Shown: positions 16,820 through 24,657 of the stretch, in pieces | How positions within the stretch are numbered: position 1 is the stretch's first letter | How the letters are laid out: each line of letters begins with the position of its first letter | NCBI GenBank assembly: GCA_965261775.1 | Contig: OZ253477.1 | Span: forward strand, 186,001 to 250,000 | Direction: 5' to 3' | Length of the DNA stretch: 64,000 nucleotides | From: G965261775 sp965261775 | GTDB taxonomy: Bacteria > Pseudomonadota > Gammaproteobacteria > Eutrophobiales > Eutrophobiaceae | Translations under genes and position numbers: made by a program | Notes under the pieces: model-generated | Databases searched by the model: none | Told to the model about the DNA's origin: nothing | The model's input: only the letters and a program-made list of their open reading frames with translations

Positions 16820-17400
16820 GGTCGATAACCTAAATTAATACGATAACGAACGTGGCTATTTACTAAACCATTCCATAGTGGCCCTGCAAATCTTGTATTC
16901 AAATCACCCATCGGCCCAATACCTTCACCTATCGTTCTGATTGAGATTGTATCACCTCGGACAACTACTGAACGCCGAACATACCCCGGATGTAATCGAT
17001 GACCAGGTAATGTCGTATTGGTTACGGTCAAACCATCTGCGGAAACAGAATGAACAACCGGACCAAAATCATCCGCACTGCCACTGTAACCGAGTTGAGC
17101 ATTGGAAATCTGGGCATCAACCACTGGTGTTGTGTTGGAAAAAGTACCAGGAGCAGGATGAAGTCTATTCGCAAGCTTAACGCTATCAATTGTACAAACA
17201 GAATCTCTTGTACAGATTGTGCCTTCTACATCGTAATAATGGTAATTAGGATCGGAGTTATCATATCGTGGAGTCGAAAGATCATTAGCTGCGGCATTAC
17301 GTTGACCTATAGAACCGAAAGCATAAGCAAAACTTCCTGTGCTTGCCCCATTCTTAAACTTGTCCCCACCTAAAGTTACAACTGCCGTCGTACAGTTCAT
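16816..17400 (-). CDS. Rhs toxin tip with minimal pre-toxin motif (cassette F)
   Basis: 194 codons open throughout. It begins at the end of the previous immunity gene (ATG at 17400 overlaps that gene's last codons) with TLGGDKFKNGASTGSFAYAF, the pre-toxin motif, and no Rhs core. The tip follows: YHYYDVEGTICTRDSVCTID, LHPAPGTFSNTTPVVDAQIS, GHRLHPGYVRRSVVVRGDTI, GEGIGPMGDLNTRFAGPLWN. It shares its layout with cassette H. As it lacks core and export signals it could act only after recombining into an rhs gene. Intact frame plus intact immunity gene make it a possible functional reserve tip. Confidence 0.65.
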   Translation of the reverse strand: MNCTTAVVTLGGDKFKNGASTGSFAYAFGSIGQRNAAANDLSTPRYDNSDPNYHYYDVEGTICTRDSVCTIDSVKLANRLHPAPGTFSNTTPVVDAQISNAQLGYSGSADDFGPVVHSVSADGLTVTNTTLPGHRLHPGYVRRSVVVRGDTISIRTIGEGIGPMGDLNTRFAGPLWNGLVNSHVRYRINLGYRP

Positions 17401-17894
17401 TCGGGTATCGTAGGTCCATCTCCATCAATTTTCTTTTCAAAACCAAAACGTCTTATTATGTTGCCTACTAATAAGGCAAATGCATAAATAACTATATCAA
17501 TTGGATCGACAACATCAGTAACAAGTAAAATCAAAGGCCACGACAACAACAAAACAAACCCTAATGGGGTGATGCTCGCTATCAATATACCTAGTAAAAG
17601 CCAAGGAAGCCAAGTAAAATAACGTGCCTGCGCTTTAATATTTTCTCCTGTTTCTTTATAGCTTCTTAGTATTTCTGCGTTGTCTCTAGGCATATTTCTT
17701 CTCTTATCGGCATCCTCTTGCAATTTGTCAAAATCTTCCTGAGTTAATGGCCCGCGCTCCATCAATTCGGCTAATTCTTTTTTCATCACATCTTCATTAC
17801 CAGCACTTAAGCCTCTGGCATTAATGATTTCCATAATGCTGTAGCATACTAATATTGCTACAAATGATAGAGAAAACAATTTTACGTATTTCAT
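17397..17894 (-). CDS. Putative membrane immunity protein (cassette E)
   Basis: 165 residues: an N-terminal helix (LFSLSFVAILVCYSIMEII), a charged soluble stretch (KKELAELMERGPLTQEDFDK), then two or three helices (WLPWLLLGILIASITPLGFV; VDPIDIVIYAFALLVGNII) and a charged tail. The ATG follows AAGGG by 8 bases. It stands behind the cassette E tip, hence the immunity call. Family not recognised. Confidence 0.6.
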   Translation of the reverse strand: MKYVKLFSLSFVAILVCYSIMEIINARGLSAGNEDVMKKELAELMERGPLTQEDFDKLQEDADKRRNMPRDNAEILRSYKETGENIKAQARYFTWLPWLLLGILIASITPLGFVLLLSWPLILLVTDVVDPIDIVIYAFALLVGNIIRRFGFEKKIDGDGPTIPE

Positions 17895-17943
17895 AAACTA
17901 TTGCCCTTAAAATGCCAAGCCTCTGCTTCTAACTTCACTGCAA

Positions 17944-18633
17944 TTACCCCCCGGCACAATATCGCTGCCATTTTCTTGTATTTGTAACACTTGAAGATCT
18001 ATACCAAACACGATTCCCTCGTCTTGTATTACCGGTATAAATTTTGGTTTGTTCTCCACTCAACCCCCAGTTATCATGCGTATATTGGTATTCTTCATAC
18101 ACTTCCTGATATTCATATGAATAGAATTGTCTCTCTTGACCAAACTGAACTGTTAACGAAGGCAATGGACGCTTTGTAAAGTATTCAATAACTGAATCAA
18201 CTGGTAGTGCTTCTGACCATCGGATATTTTCTGAGCCTTCCCACTCTTTCCTCACTTCGCCTGTAGGCACTAATTTTTTATCTTCTCCATAACCAACACA
18301 TCTGCCATTTTCAGTACAGACACTTCGGTTATCACTGGTTCCAAGATCATTAAACAACCTGCCAAACGCCCCCGTAACCGCCCCATTCTTAAACTTGTCC
18401 CCGCCGAATATCGAAGGCGTGGTATCCACAACCGAGGCCGTTTTTCTGGCTGTCTCCCCGGTATTCTGATCCTGACGCGGGGAGCCAAAGAACGAGCCGC
18501 CCAGGTTCAGGTAACCGGCAAGCTCGCCATTACTGACGCCGTCTACAAACTGCCCTTCACTCGCGCCCACGAATGTCGTCACCGCCGAGAACAGGATTTC
18601 GCCCACACCCCCCACCATCTCTATATCTAACAA
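17944..18633 (-). CDS. Class 2 Rhs linker with toxin tip (cassette E), tail affected by a C6 tract
   Basis: Begins inside the linker (GGVGEILFSAVTTFVGASEG), carries GGDKFKNGAVTGAFGRLFND and a tip of about 125 residues rich in Tyr, Trp and Glu (GEVRKEWEGSENIRWSEALP; FGQERQFYSYEYQEVYEEYQ; GNTRRGNRVWYRSSSVTNTR), ending RYCAGG. The stop comes right after a run of six G (plus strand C6, 17948-17953). One base fewer would extend the tip to GGNCSEVRSRGLAF with a stop at 17907, 12 bp before the immunity ATG, matching the spacing of the other cassettes. The Rhs core is missing. Activity unknown. Confidence 0.6.
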   Translation of the reverse strand: MLDIEMVGGVGEILFSAVTTFVGASEGQFVDGVSNGELAGYLNLGGSFFGSPRQDQNTGETARKTASVVDTTPSIFGGDKFKNGAVTGAFGRLFNDLGTSDNRSVCTENGRCVGYGEDKKLVPTGEVRKEWEGSENIRWSEALPVDSVIEYFTKRPLPSLTVQFGQERQFYSYEYQEVYEEYQYTHDNWGLSGEQTKIYTGNTRRGNRVWYRSSSVTNTRKWQRYCAGG

Positions 18634-18660
18634 CGCCCCGCAATACGGGCGTTGTTAGAT
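18625..18660. terminator. Perfect 14-bp hairpin after cassette D immunity gene
   Basis: ATCTAACAACGCCC and GGGCGTTGTTAGAT form a perfect 14-bp stem around an 8-base loop, starting 3 bp beyond the immunity stop (18664). There is no T-run, so termination is plausible but not certain; it also marks the D/E cassette junction. Confidence 0.55.
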
Positions 18661-18663
18661 AAA

Positions 18664-19017
18664 CTATAAGTTGGTCACATATTCCACTAAATCACTCAAT
18701 GATTTTATAGTTTTATCAGTGGATTTATTGATTCGTCGTAAAAAATTATTAAGCTTTTGGATAAGTTCATCCTCATATCCAGATTTACAAAAATCAGGAT
18801 TCAAAACAACTCTTTCAAGATTAGCCTCACCAAATACACCACCAAGAACTTTCTTTTTTTCAATTGACGTTTCAAGTTTCAGCAGACAACCATTTGCATC
18901 GTATGCAATATATTCATCATTTTTAACATCAATCGCCTCTAATGCTTGTTCCAACTCTTCAGCAGTTTTATAAACGTTGATATCACCGTGTTCATCTACA
19001 ATAATCGGTAACTTCAT
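18664..19017 (-). CDS. Putative cytoplasmic immunity protein (cassette D)
   Basis: 117 residues, no signal or membrane helix: MKLPIIVDEHGDINVYKTAE, LEQALEAIDVKNDEYIAYDA, then a helical C-terminus (DELIQKLNNFLRRINKSTDK). The ATG overlaps the tip stop (TGATGA), so translation is coupled. The pattern of an N-terminal strand-helix with YDANG resembles small cytoplasmic immunity proteins, but I cannot name the family. The frame is intact although the tip in front has two frameshifts. Confidence 0.65.
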   Translation of the reverse strand: MKLPIIVDEHGDINVYKTAEELEQALEAIDVKNDEYIAYDANGCLLKLETSIEKKKVLGGVFGEANLERVVLNPDFCKSGYEDELIQKLNNFLRRINKSTDKTIKSLSDLVEYVTNL

Positions 19018-20136
19018 CAGAATCTATCCCAAAAATATCTATCTGTACTCTTGCGTTCGGACGGCCTGTGTCTTCCAATTCCCTGTCCTAGCCGCGTTTT
19101 TCCCGTCACTGGATCAACACCTCTTCGATGATAATGTGGATACTTTCCAATAGAATGTCCTGTTCTATTTCCGAACGGTGCAAATCTAAAATTCCTGCCA
19201 ATCGACAACTCGGCACCAACTGCATAAGCACCAGCTGAGACAATAGCAGTTTCGGCAAACCCTGTTACATAACTAGCCCATACTCAACAGAGTTTGGATT
19301 GATACTCCCAATGTTAAATCGCTCTCGAATATAAATTGTTCCACCTAACGTTATACCGTCACCTAAACCCGCAGAGAAATCAACAAAACCTTGTGGTAAT
19401 GAGTTAACTGCGAGGGAAGTATTAGGATCAACACTGAACCCACCATCAGCAGCAAATTGTTCTAATGCTTCATAATCAATACCTAAATCCGCAGCTACGG
19501 CGTTACGTTGCGCGATAGAACCAAAAGTATAAGCAAATGCTCCTGTGATTGCCCCGTTTTTAAACTTGCCGCCGCCAAGTACCGTTGCCGTGCCACCGAC
19601 CACGGCAGAGGCAGCGGCATTATACGCATAATCTCCCGCTGATGCGGAAACTCCTGTCGCCCCATACCCGCCACAGGCTGACTAAAACCCTGAGTGGTAC
19701 CGGCAGAGATAAAACCCGACAGGAACTTGCCCCCGTGCGCCGCACTTGATATGCCACCAATCACCCCGTGCGCCAGGATCTTCGCCACCCGTTGCGCTGT
19801 GTTTAACGCACCGCCTGCCACCCTGGCCAAATTACCAAAGTGTGTCCCAACCCCGTGAGATACCCCGAATGTCAATGCCCCGATAATCCCGGACTTGAGG
19901 TCCCCGCCACTGGCAACAAAACCGGCACCAAAGCCTTTCAAAAACGTCGAGACGAGACTGCCCCCGGGCAAAAAAGCAATCCCTGCCGCTACCACCGTCC
20001 GCAAGAAGCTGTTCCTGAGTATCGCCTTAAACACCTTCTTGAACAACTTCACAATGCCCTTGAACAGCTTACCAAAAAAGAAACCGGAAGCATCAACATA
20101 CCCTAGGGGATTATTCAGGACATAGCTGTAGCGCAT
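19017..20136 (-). pseudogene. Rhs core end, class 1 linker and toxin tip (cassette D), two frameshifts
   Basis: Starts at RYSYVLNNPLGYVDASGFFF, so the upstream core motif is missing. The class 1 linker follows (LFKGIVKLFKKVFKAILRNS; GVSHGVGTHFGNLARVAGGA) until a two-base insertion near 19675. The next frame holds GGGKFKNGAITGAFAYTFGS and FAADGGFSVDPNTSLAVNSL until a second shift near 19275. The tip ends IGRNFRFAPFGNRTGHSIGK, YPHYHRRGVDPVTGKTRLGQ, GIGRHRPSERKSTDRYFWDR. This end (APFGNRTGH, PHYHRR, GQGIGRHRP) is one I remember from many Rhs and CDI tips; I do not know its activity. Confidence 0.65.
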
Positions 20137-20155
20137 CGTTTATCTCACTAATCGT

Positions 20156-20372
20156 TCAATTAGAAAATGAGAATATTCTAGCGGCTGTTTTTATCCCCGC
20201 AGGGAATATATTTATAAAATGGGCATAATTAAGGCGATATCTTAACACATATAAATTAGTTGATATTCGCTCCTCTGCTTTAAAGTTAGTGCTGTGGACA
20301 TTTGAATTATTGCGATTCGTAACACAAGCCGCTAATAAAAATATAACTGAATAGGCGTACTGTAATCCTTTT
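20156..20372 (-). pseudogene. Orphan lipoprotein remnant (immunity-like)
   Basis: Right after the cassette C immunity gene the reverse strand reads LQYAYSVIFLLAACVTNRNN, a lipoprotein signal with lipobox LLAAC, then FKAEERISTNLYVLRYRLNY, AHFINIFPAGIKTAARIFSF and stop at 20156. No ATG, GTG or TTG precedes the signal in frame, although AAAAGGA sits in the right place. It looks like a short orphan immunity gene that lost its start codon. Confidence 0.4.
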
Positions 20373-20374
20373 TA

Positions 20375-20935
20375 TTAACTTTGTATTAATAATAATTCTT
20401 TAAGACCGTCAAAAGATTTTGACATAAAAAAAGTTTGTTGCATTTCACCTAAACTAAGAAGGCAACCAATTTTATCAGCCTGTTCTAATAAGTAAGCAAA
20501 ATCCCAATACTGCTTCCTGGTATTAGGGGTAGGCAAATCAACAATACATCCTCCTATGCCCCATTCTCCACTAACGTCACCACCATACTCATTCCGTAGT
20601 TCAAAAAGTTTATCAATAGTGTCCGTTGATAGTTCAAAGTAACAAAATAAACTACTATTAATTTCTTCAACATTAATAAAATCTTGATAGATCCTCTGTT
20701 TTAATTTTTTAGCACCAGGGGACCAAGGAATAACTGTAAAAAAACCTCGCCTAGAAGTCTTTTTAATACATTTATAAATTGCTTTTTTCCATTTGATAAG
20801 ATCAACATCCCCTATAGAATCTTGAACAAAAAAATTACTCTCAAGACTCGAAAATGTATCCTTGGTTGAATGATATGGAAGTACAAAGTTTTGCCCTAAA
20901 CTTGGATCGTAAGTTTCTATTTTTATAGTAGTCAT
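20375..20935 (-). CDS. Putative cytoplasmic immunity protein (cassette C)
   Basis: 186 residues, soluble, no signal: MTTIKIETYDPSLGQNFVLP, then VDLIKWKKAIYKCIKKTSRR, GFFTVIPWSPGAKKLKQRIY, GGDVSGEWGIGGCIVDLPTP and EMQQTFFMSKSFDGLKELLL. A strong ribosome site AAGGAGAA lies 6 bases before the ATG. It follows the only uninterrupted Rhs cassette in the window by about 20 bp, so it is the natural immunity partner of that tip. I do not recognise the family. Its A+T content is clearly higher than that of the Rhs core piece before it, as is usual for immunity genes. Confidence 0.7.
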   Translation of the reverse strand: MTTIKIETYDPSLGQNFVLPYHSTKDTFSSLESNFFVQDSIGDVDLIKWKKAIYKCIKKTSRRGFFTVIPWSPGAKKLKQRIYQDFINVEEINSSLFCYFELSTDTIDKLFELRNEYGGDVSGEWGIGGCIVDLPTPNTRKQYWDFAYLLEQADKIGCLLSLGEMQQTFFMSKSFDGLKELLLIQS

Positions 20936-20956
20936 AACTTTTCTCCTTGTTTATTT

Positions 20957-22252
20957 TTAATAGCCTAAAACACGAAGATCGTGATGATTCAACGGGCTAG
21001 GAGAACCACGCCCTATTCTAAGAGTCGGTGCTTTAGGATGAGGACCATAAGAAAATGGTTTTCCTTTAGGGATACGGCCAGCACCTATACGAAGATAACG
21101 GTTTTGATTTAGAAAATGGAAAGATCGTGTTCCACTAAGAGCAGCAGCACCTTTCAATGTTGCCGCAGTACCTAAACCAGGAGTGAATGTACCAACGAGA
21201 TTACTGCCTTGATACGTGATTGAATCATAGTTAATGCCACCATCTACACCAAGCAATTCTCTAATATATCTTGCGCCGAAAGCATCACCAAAACCGGCAA
21301 CCGTATCAACAGCGCCTTGTGGTAATGAGTTAACTGCGAGGGAAGTATCAGGACCAACACTGAACCCACCATCAGCAGCAAATTGTTCTAATGTTTCATA
21401 ATCAATACCTAAATCCGCAGCTACGGCGTTACGTTGCGCGATAGAACCAAAAGTATAAGCAAATGCTCCCGTGATTGCCCCGTTTTTAAACTTGCCGCCG
21501 CCAAGTACCGCTGCCGTGCCACCGACCACGGCAGAGGCAGCGGCATTATACGCATAATCTCCCGCTGATGCGGAAACTCCTGTCGCCTCATACCCGCCAG
21601 GCTGTGCAAAACCCTGAGCGGTACCGGCAGAGATAAAACCCGACAGGAACTTGCCCCCGTGCGCCAGGGTCTTCGCCACCCGTTGCGCTGTGTTCAACGC
21701 ACCGCCTACCGCCCTGGCCAAATTACCAAAGTGTGTCCCAACCACGTGAGATACCCCGAATGTCAACGCCCCGATAATCCCGGACTTGAGGTCCCCGCCA
21801 CTGGCAACAAAACCAGTACCAAAGCCTTTCAAAAACGTCGCGGCGAGACTGCCCCCGGGCAAAAAAGCAATCCCTATCGCTGCCACCGTCCGCAAGAAGC
21901 TGCTCCTGAGTATCGCCTTAAACGCCTTCTTGAACAACTTCACAATGCCCTTGAACAAATTTCCGATACCCCTGAACAGCTTCTTAAAAAAGAAACCGGA
22001 AGCTTCAACATACTCCAAGGGATTATTCAGGACATAGCTGTAACGATTGAAACTCTGGACATTATCCGGTTGTTGGATAAACGGGTCTGCCGACAGGAAA
22101 CGACCGATGTGCGGGTCATACACCCGCCCGTTCATGTGCACAAGCCCGACATCAATGATAAAGCAAGTACACGCCTGCGGCACAGTAATATCTGTCAGAA
22201 AGGGTATATTAAAGTCCATGAGGTTCATTACGAATACCGCGTCAAAGAACAA
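20957..22252 (-). CDS. Rhs core fragment with intact toxin tip (cassette C)
   Basis: An uninterrupted 431-codon frame, the only complete cassette here. The start is uncertain: the first ~40 codons are antisense to a SymE-like gene; an ATG at 22135 begins MNGRVYDPHIGRFLSADPFI. After the core come the class 1 linker (LFKGIVKLFKKAFKAILRSS; GISHVVGTHFGNL-like), GGGKFKNGAITGAFAYTFGS, a second shared block (FAADGGFSVGPDTSLAVNSL) and a C-terminal tip with GTRSFHFLNQNRYLRIGAGR and RIGRGSPSPLNHHDLRVLGY. The NRYLRIGxGR...NHHDLR ending occurs in other Rhs tips I remember, function unknown. Without the ~1000-residue YD-repeat shell it cannot be delivered on its own. Confidence 0.75.
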   Translation of the reverse strand: MFFDAVFVMNLMDFNIPFLTDITVPQACTCFIIDVGLVHMNGRVYDPHIGRFLSADPFIQQPDNVQSFNRYSYVLNNPLEYVEASGFFFKKLFRGIGNLFKGIVKLFKKAFKAILRSSFLRTVAAIGIAFLPGGSLAATFLKGFGTGFVASGGDLKSGIIGALTFGVSHVVGTHFGNLARAVGGALNTAQRVAKTLAHGGKFLSGFISAGTAQGFAQPGGYEATGVSASAGDYAYNAAASAVVGGTAAVLGGGKFKNGAITGAFAYTFGSIAQRNAVAADLGIDYETLEQFAADGGFSVGPDTSLAVNSLPQGAVDTVAGFGDAFGARYIRELLGVDGGINYDSITYQGSNLVGTFTPGLGTAATLKGAAALSGTRSFHFLNQNRYLRIGAGRIPKGKPFSYGPHPKAPTLRIGRGSPSPLNHHDLRVLGY

Positions 22253-22393
22253 TCACCCCATTCCGGCTGTCGCTCTGTACCCCGGATTAATATGAAAGGG
22301 CATTGGCTTAAAGACGCAGGCTTTGACATCAATATGCCCGTTAAGATCAGGGTGATGGATGGCTGTTTGGTGCTGATCACTGAAGAAAGCTAG
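22136..22393 (+). CDS. SymE-like toxin-family protein (copy 2)
   Basis: Ends HSGCRSVPRINMKGHWLKDA, GFDINMPVKIRVMDGCLVLI, TEES. All SymE core positions are present (KGHWLKDAGF, VKIRVMDGCLV). The GTG at 22136 is the last normal start; no clear ribosome site. The 5' part overlaps the start of the Rhs frame on the other strand. Its 3' end differs from the other copies (LVLITEES rather than LVLTID), and the DNA behind it is unrelated to theirs. Confidence 0.65.
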   Translation: MHKPDINDKASTRLRHSNICQKGYIKVHEVHYEYRVKEQSPHSGCRSVPRINMKGHWLKDAGFDINMPVKIRVMDGCLVLITEES

Positions 22394-22448
22394 CAATAAT
22401 AATTAACTGGCAAGCTTATCATAAGCCTATCGGTTAATTACTTTATCA

Positions 22449-22796
22449 TCATTTAGTAATTCGCAAAGAACCAAGCTCAATAACATCTTTAGGCTTATCA
22501 CCAAGATAAATTATTCCACTATCATAAATAGTCGTCTGAACATCATTAGTGCAATCTATCGATAATTTATACCTTCGTTTTTTTGGCTCAATAGTGTAGT
22601 CAATATCAATATCCTGAGTAACATCTATTTGATATATCACTGTTGAGTCTTCTCCATTGTATAAAGTTAATAAACAACTGTGATTTTCAGTACTATTAAA
22701 ATCTTCAATGTTACCTTTAATGACTAATAAATTATCACCAATAGGCACACACCCAAATAGGAAGATAACCGTAATGTATGGAATAAGCCATTTCAT
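22449..22796 (-). CDS. Putative immunity lipoprotein (cassette B)
   Basis: 115 residues with signal MKWLIPYITVIFLFGCVPIG (lipobox LFGC). The mature domain is beta-rich (SCLLTLYNGEDSTVIYQIDV; YTIEPKKRRYKLSIDCTNDV; DSGIIYLGDKPKDVIELGSL) and resembles a small immunoglobulin-like sandwich; this is only an impression. It starts 20 bp after the cassette B tip stop. Not recognised by name. Confidence 0.65.
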   Translation of the reverse strand: MKWLIPYITVIFLFGCVPIGDNLLVIKGNIEDFNSTENHSCLLTLYNGEDSTVIYQIDVTQDIDIDYTIEPKKRRYKLSIDCTNDVQTTIYDSGIIYLGDKPKDVIELGSLRITK

Positions 22797-22816
22797 AATA
22801 AGATGATCTACCTAAA

Positions 22817-24066
22817 TTAATTTTGATTTATAAGAGACCTGTATCTTTGTAAATTATCTCCAGCAAAAGTTTTTGCCTCGATCTCAAACCTGTTGTTGTC
22901 ATAACCATTTTTTAAATACTCAGCCATATAACTAGATCTAGTCATTGCTCCAGTATTCCACTGTTTCACTACGTGGTAGTACTCTTCTAAAACCGTAAAA
23001 TCATATGTAAAGAACTCTTCAGCAGAGCCTCTTAAATATATTGTATTTACACGTGTCGTGGCATATGTACCTGTAATTTTTAGGCGCCAGTTATTTTTTA
23101 TAATCTCAACACTATCAATACTTTCACCAAGTACGACATCTAAAGCATTTTTGATTTTTTCAGGCATCTGAACCTCATTCGATGAATTAGAAGTAGAAGC
23201 AGCCGGACCTAAATCCGCAGCTACAGCGTTACGTTGCGCGATAGAACCAAAAGTACAAGCAAATGCTTCTGTGATTGCCCCGTTTTTAAACTTGCCGCCG
23301 CTAAGTACCGCTGCCGTGCCACCGACCACGGCAGAGGCAGCGGCGTTATACGCATAATCTCCCGCTGATGCGAAACTCCTGTCGCCTCATACCCGCCAAA
23401 CTGAGAAAAACCCTGAGCGGTGCCGGCAGAGATAAAACCCGACAGGAACTTGCCCCCGTGCGCCGCACTTGATATGCCACCAATCACCCCGTGCACCAAG
23501 GTCTTCGCCACCCGTTGCGCTGTGTTCAACGCACCGCCTGCCGCCCTGGCCAAATTACCAAAGTGTGTCCCAACTACGTGAGATACCCCGAATGTCAACG
23601 CCCCGATAATCCCGGACTTGAGGTCCCCGCCACTGGCAACAAAACCGGCACCAAAGCCTTTCAAAAACGTCGAGAAGAGACTGCCCCCGGGCAAAAAAGC
23701 AATCCCTACCGCTGCCACCGTCCGCAAGAAGCTGTTCCTGAGTATCGCCTTAAATGCCTTCTTGAACAACTTCACAATGCCATTGAACAGCTTACCAAAC
23801 AAGAAACCGGAAGCATCAACATACCCTAGGGGATTATTCAGGACATAGCTGTAGCGATTGAAACTCTGGACATTATCCGGCTGCTGGATAAACGGGTCTG
23901 CCGACAGGAAACGACCGATATGCGGGTCATACACCCGCCCGTTCGTGTGCACAAGCCCAACATCAATGATAAAGCAAGTACTACACGCCTGCGGCACAGT
24001 AAAACTTGTCAGAAAGGGTATATTAAAGTCCATGAGGTTCATTACGAATACCGCGTCAAAGAACAA
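22817..24066 (-). pseudogene. Rhs core, class 1 linker and toxin tip (cassette B), one frameshift
   Basis: Frame 1 runs from 24066 through VGLVHTNGRVYDPHIGRFLS and the class 1 linker to GFSQFGGYEATGVS. One base is missing near 23372 (gatgcgaaactcc against gatgcggaaactcc in cassettes C and D). Frame 2 (23329-22817) continues with GGKFKNGAITEAFACTFGSI and the tip: MPEKIKNALDVVLGESIDSV, RGSAEEFFTYDFTVLEEYYH, VVKQWNTGAMTRSSYMAEYL, NNRFEIEAKTFAGDNLQRYR. EEYYH at the centre resembles a degenerate HExxH zinc motif followed by a second glutamate (FEIEA); a metallopeptidase-like role is a guess. Confidence 0.65.
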
Positions 24067-24201
24067 TCACCCCATTCTGGCTGTCGCTCTGTACCCTGGA
24101 TCAATATTAAAGGCCATTGGCTTAAACAGGCTGGCTTTGATATCAATACGCCTGTCAAGATCAGAGTGATGGAAGGGTGCTTGGTATTAACGATTGATTA
24201 A
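23947..24201 (+). CDS. SymE-like toxin-family protein (copy 3)
   Basis: Best-preserved copy: HSGCRSVPWINIKGHWLKQA, GFDINTPVKIRVMEGCLVLT, ID. The conserved VPWxxxKGxWLxxAGF and VMEGCLVLT are complete. The GTG at 23947 is the last normal in-frame start, with an ATG at 23920 upstream. The 5' half is antisense to cassette B's Rhs core. It is followed by a bidirectional hairpin and the convergent immunity gene, as at 8844. Confidence 0.7.
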   Translation: MHKPNINDKASTTRLRHSKTCQKGYIKVHEVHYEYRVKEQSPHSGCRSVPWINIKGHWLKQAGFDINTPVKIRVMEGCLVLTID

Positions 24202-24207
24202 TAGAAA

Positions 24208-24232
24208 AGCCAGAAAAGATTACTTTTTGGCT
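24208..24232. terminator. Bidirectional hairpin (second copy)
   Basis: Same stem as 9105-9129, AGCCAGAAAAG / CTTTTTGGCT, between a SymE-like gene and a convergent immunity gene. Confidence 0.5.
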
Positions 24233-24242
24233 GATTAAAAAA

Positions 24243-24657
24243 CTAATCACTATCCCTGAGAACTGTTAAGTCCTCTAATATTTTTTTAGCTTTCTTCAGG
24301 TGAGAACTGGTGAGCTTTAAATTATCAGGAGTTGTAAAGCTTATTCCTCCATAATTATCTACATAAATTATCTGGTCATCAGGAAAGACAATTTTTACCC
24401 TTAGCATATCCACCTCAAAATCCCCAGGTGCTGCCTTGTTAATCATACTCAAAAACTTCTTAAAGTTACGATCATCAAGATCAACTGCTTCATACCGAAA
24501 GTAAGATGACTCGATATTCTCTACAGTCATCGGGATATAGGTTTCAACACCTATAGGGACATAATATATTTTTACTTGATCCACCATTTCTTTATTTCGC
24601 CAAACACGACGATGTAACCAAAACCAACATCATCAAAAATAAAATTCTTTTCATCAT
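24243..24657 (-). pseudogene. Immunity lipoprotein of metallopeptidase-like tip, signal peptide out of frame
   Basis: The domain from MVDQVKIYYVPIG to DLTVLRDSD is open (24587-24243) and almost identical to the gene at 9140. The signal-peptide part starting at 24657 (MMKRILFLMM) is in another frame because of one extra base near 24591 (tttctttatttcgcc against tttcttttttcgcc). Unless translation restarts at the internal ATG at 24587, which would give a cytoplasmic protein, it is not exported. Confidence 0.65.

Noticed and set aside
21659..22120. Long plus-strand open frame antisense to the class 1 Rhs linker, also seen in cassettes B and D
   Set aside because: The frame stays open only because the linker has biased codons; only its last part (from ~22136) shows a real family, SymE.
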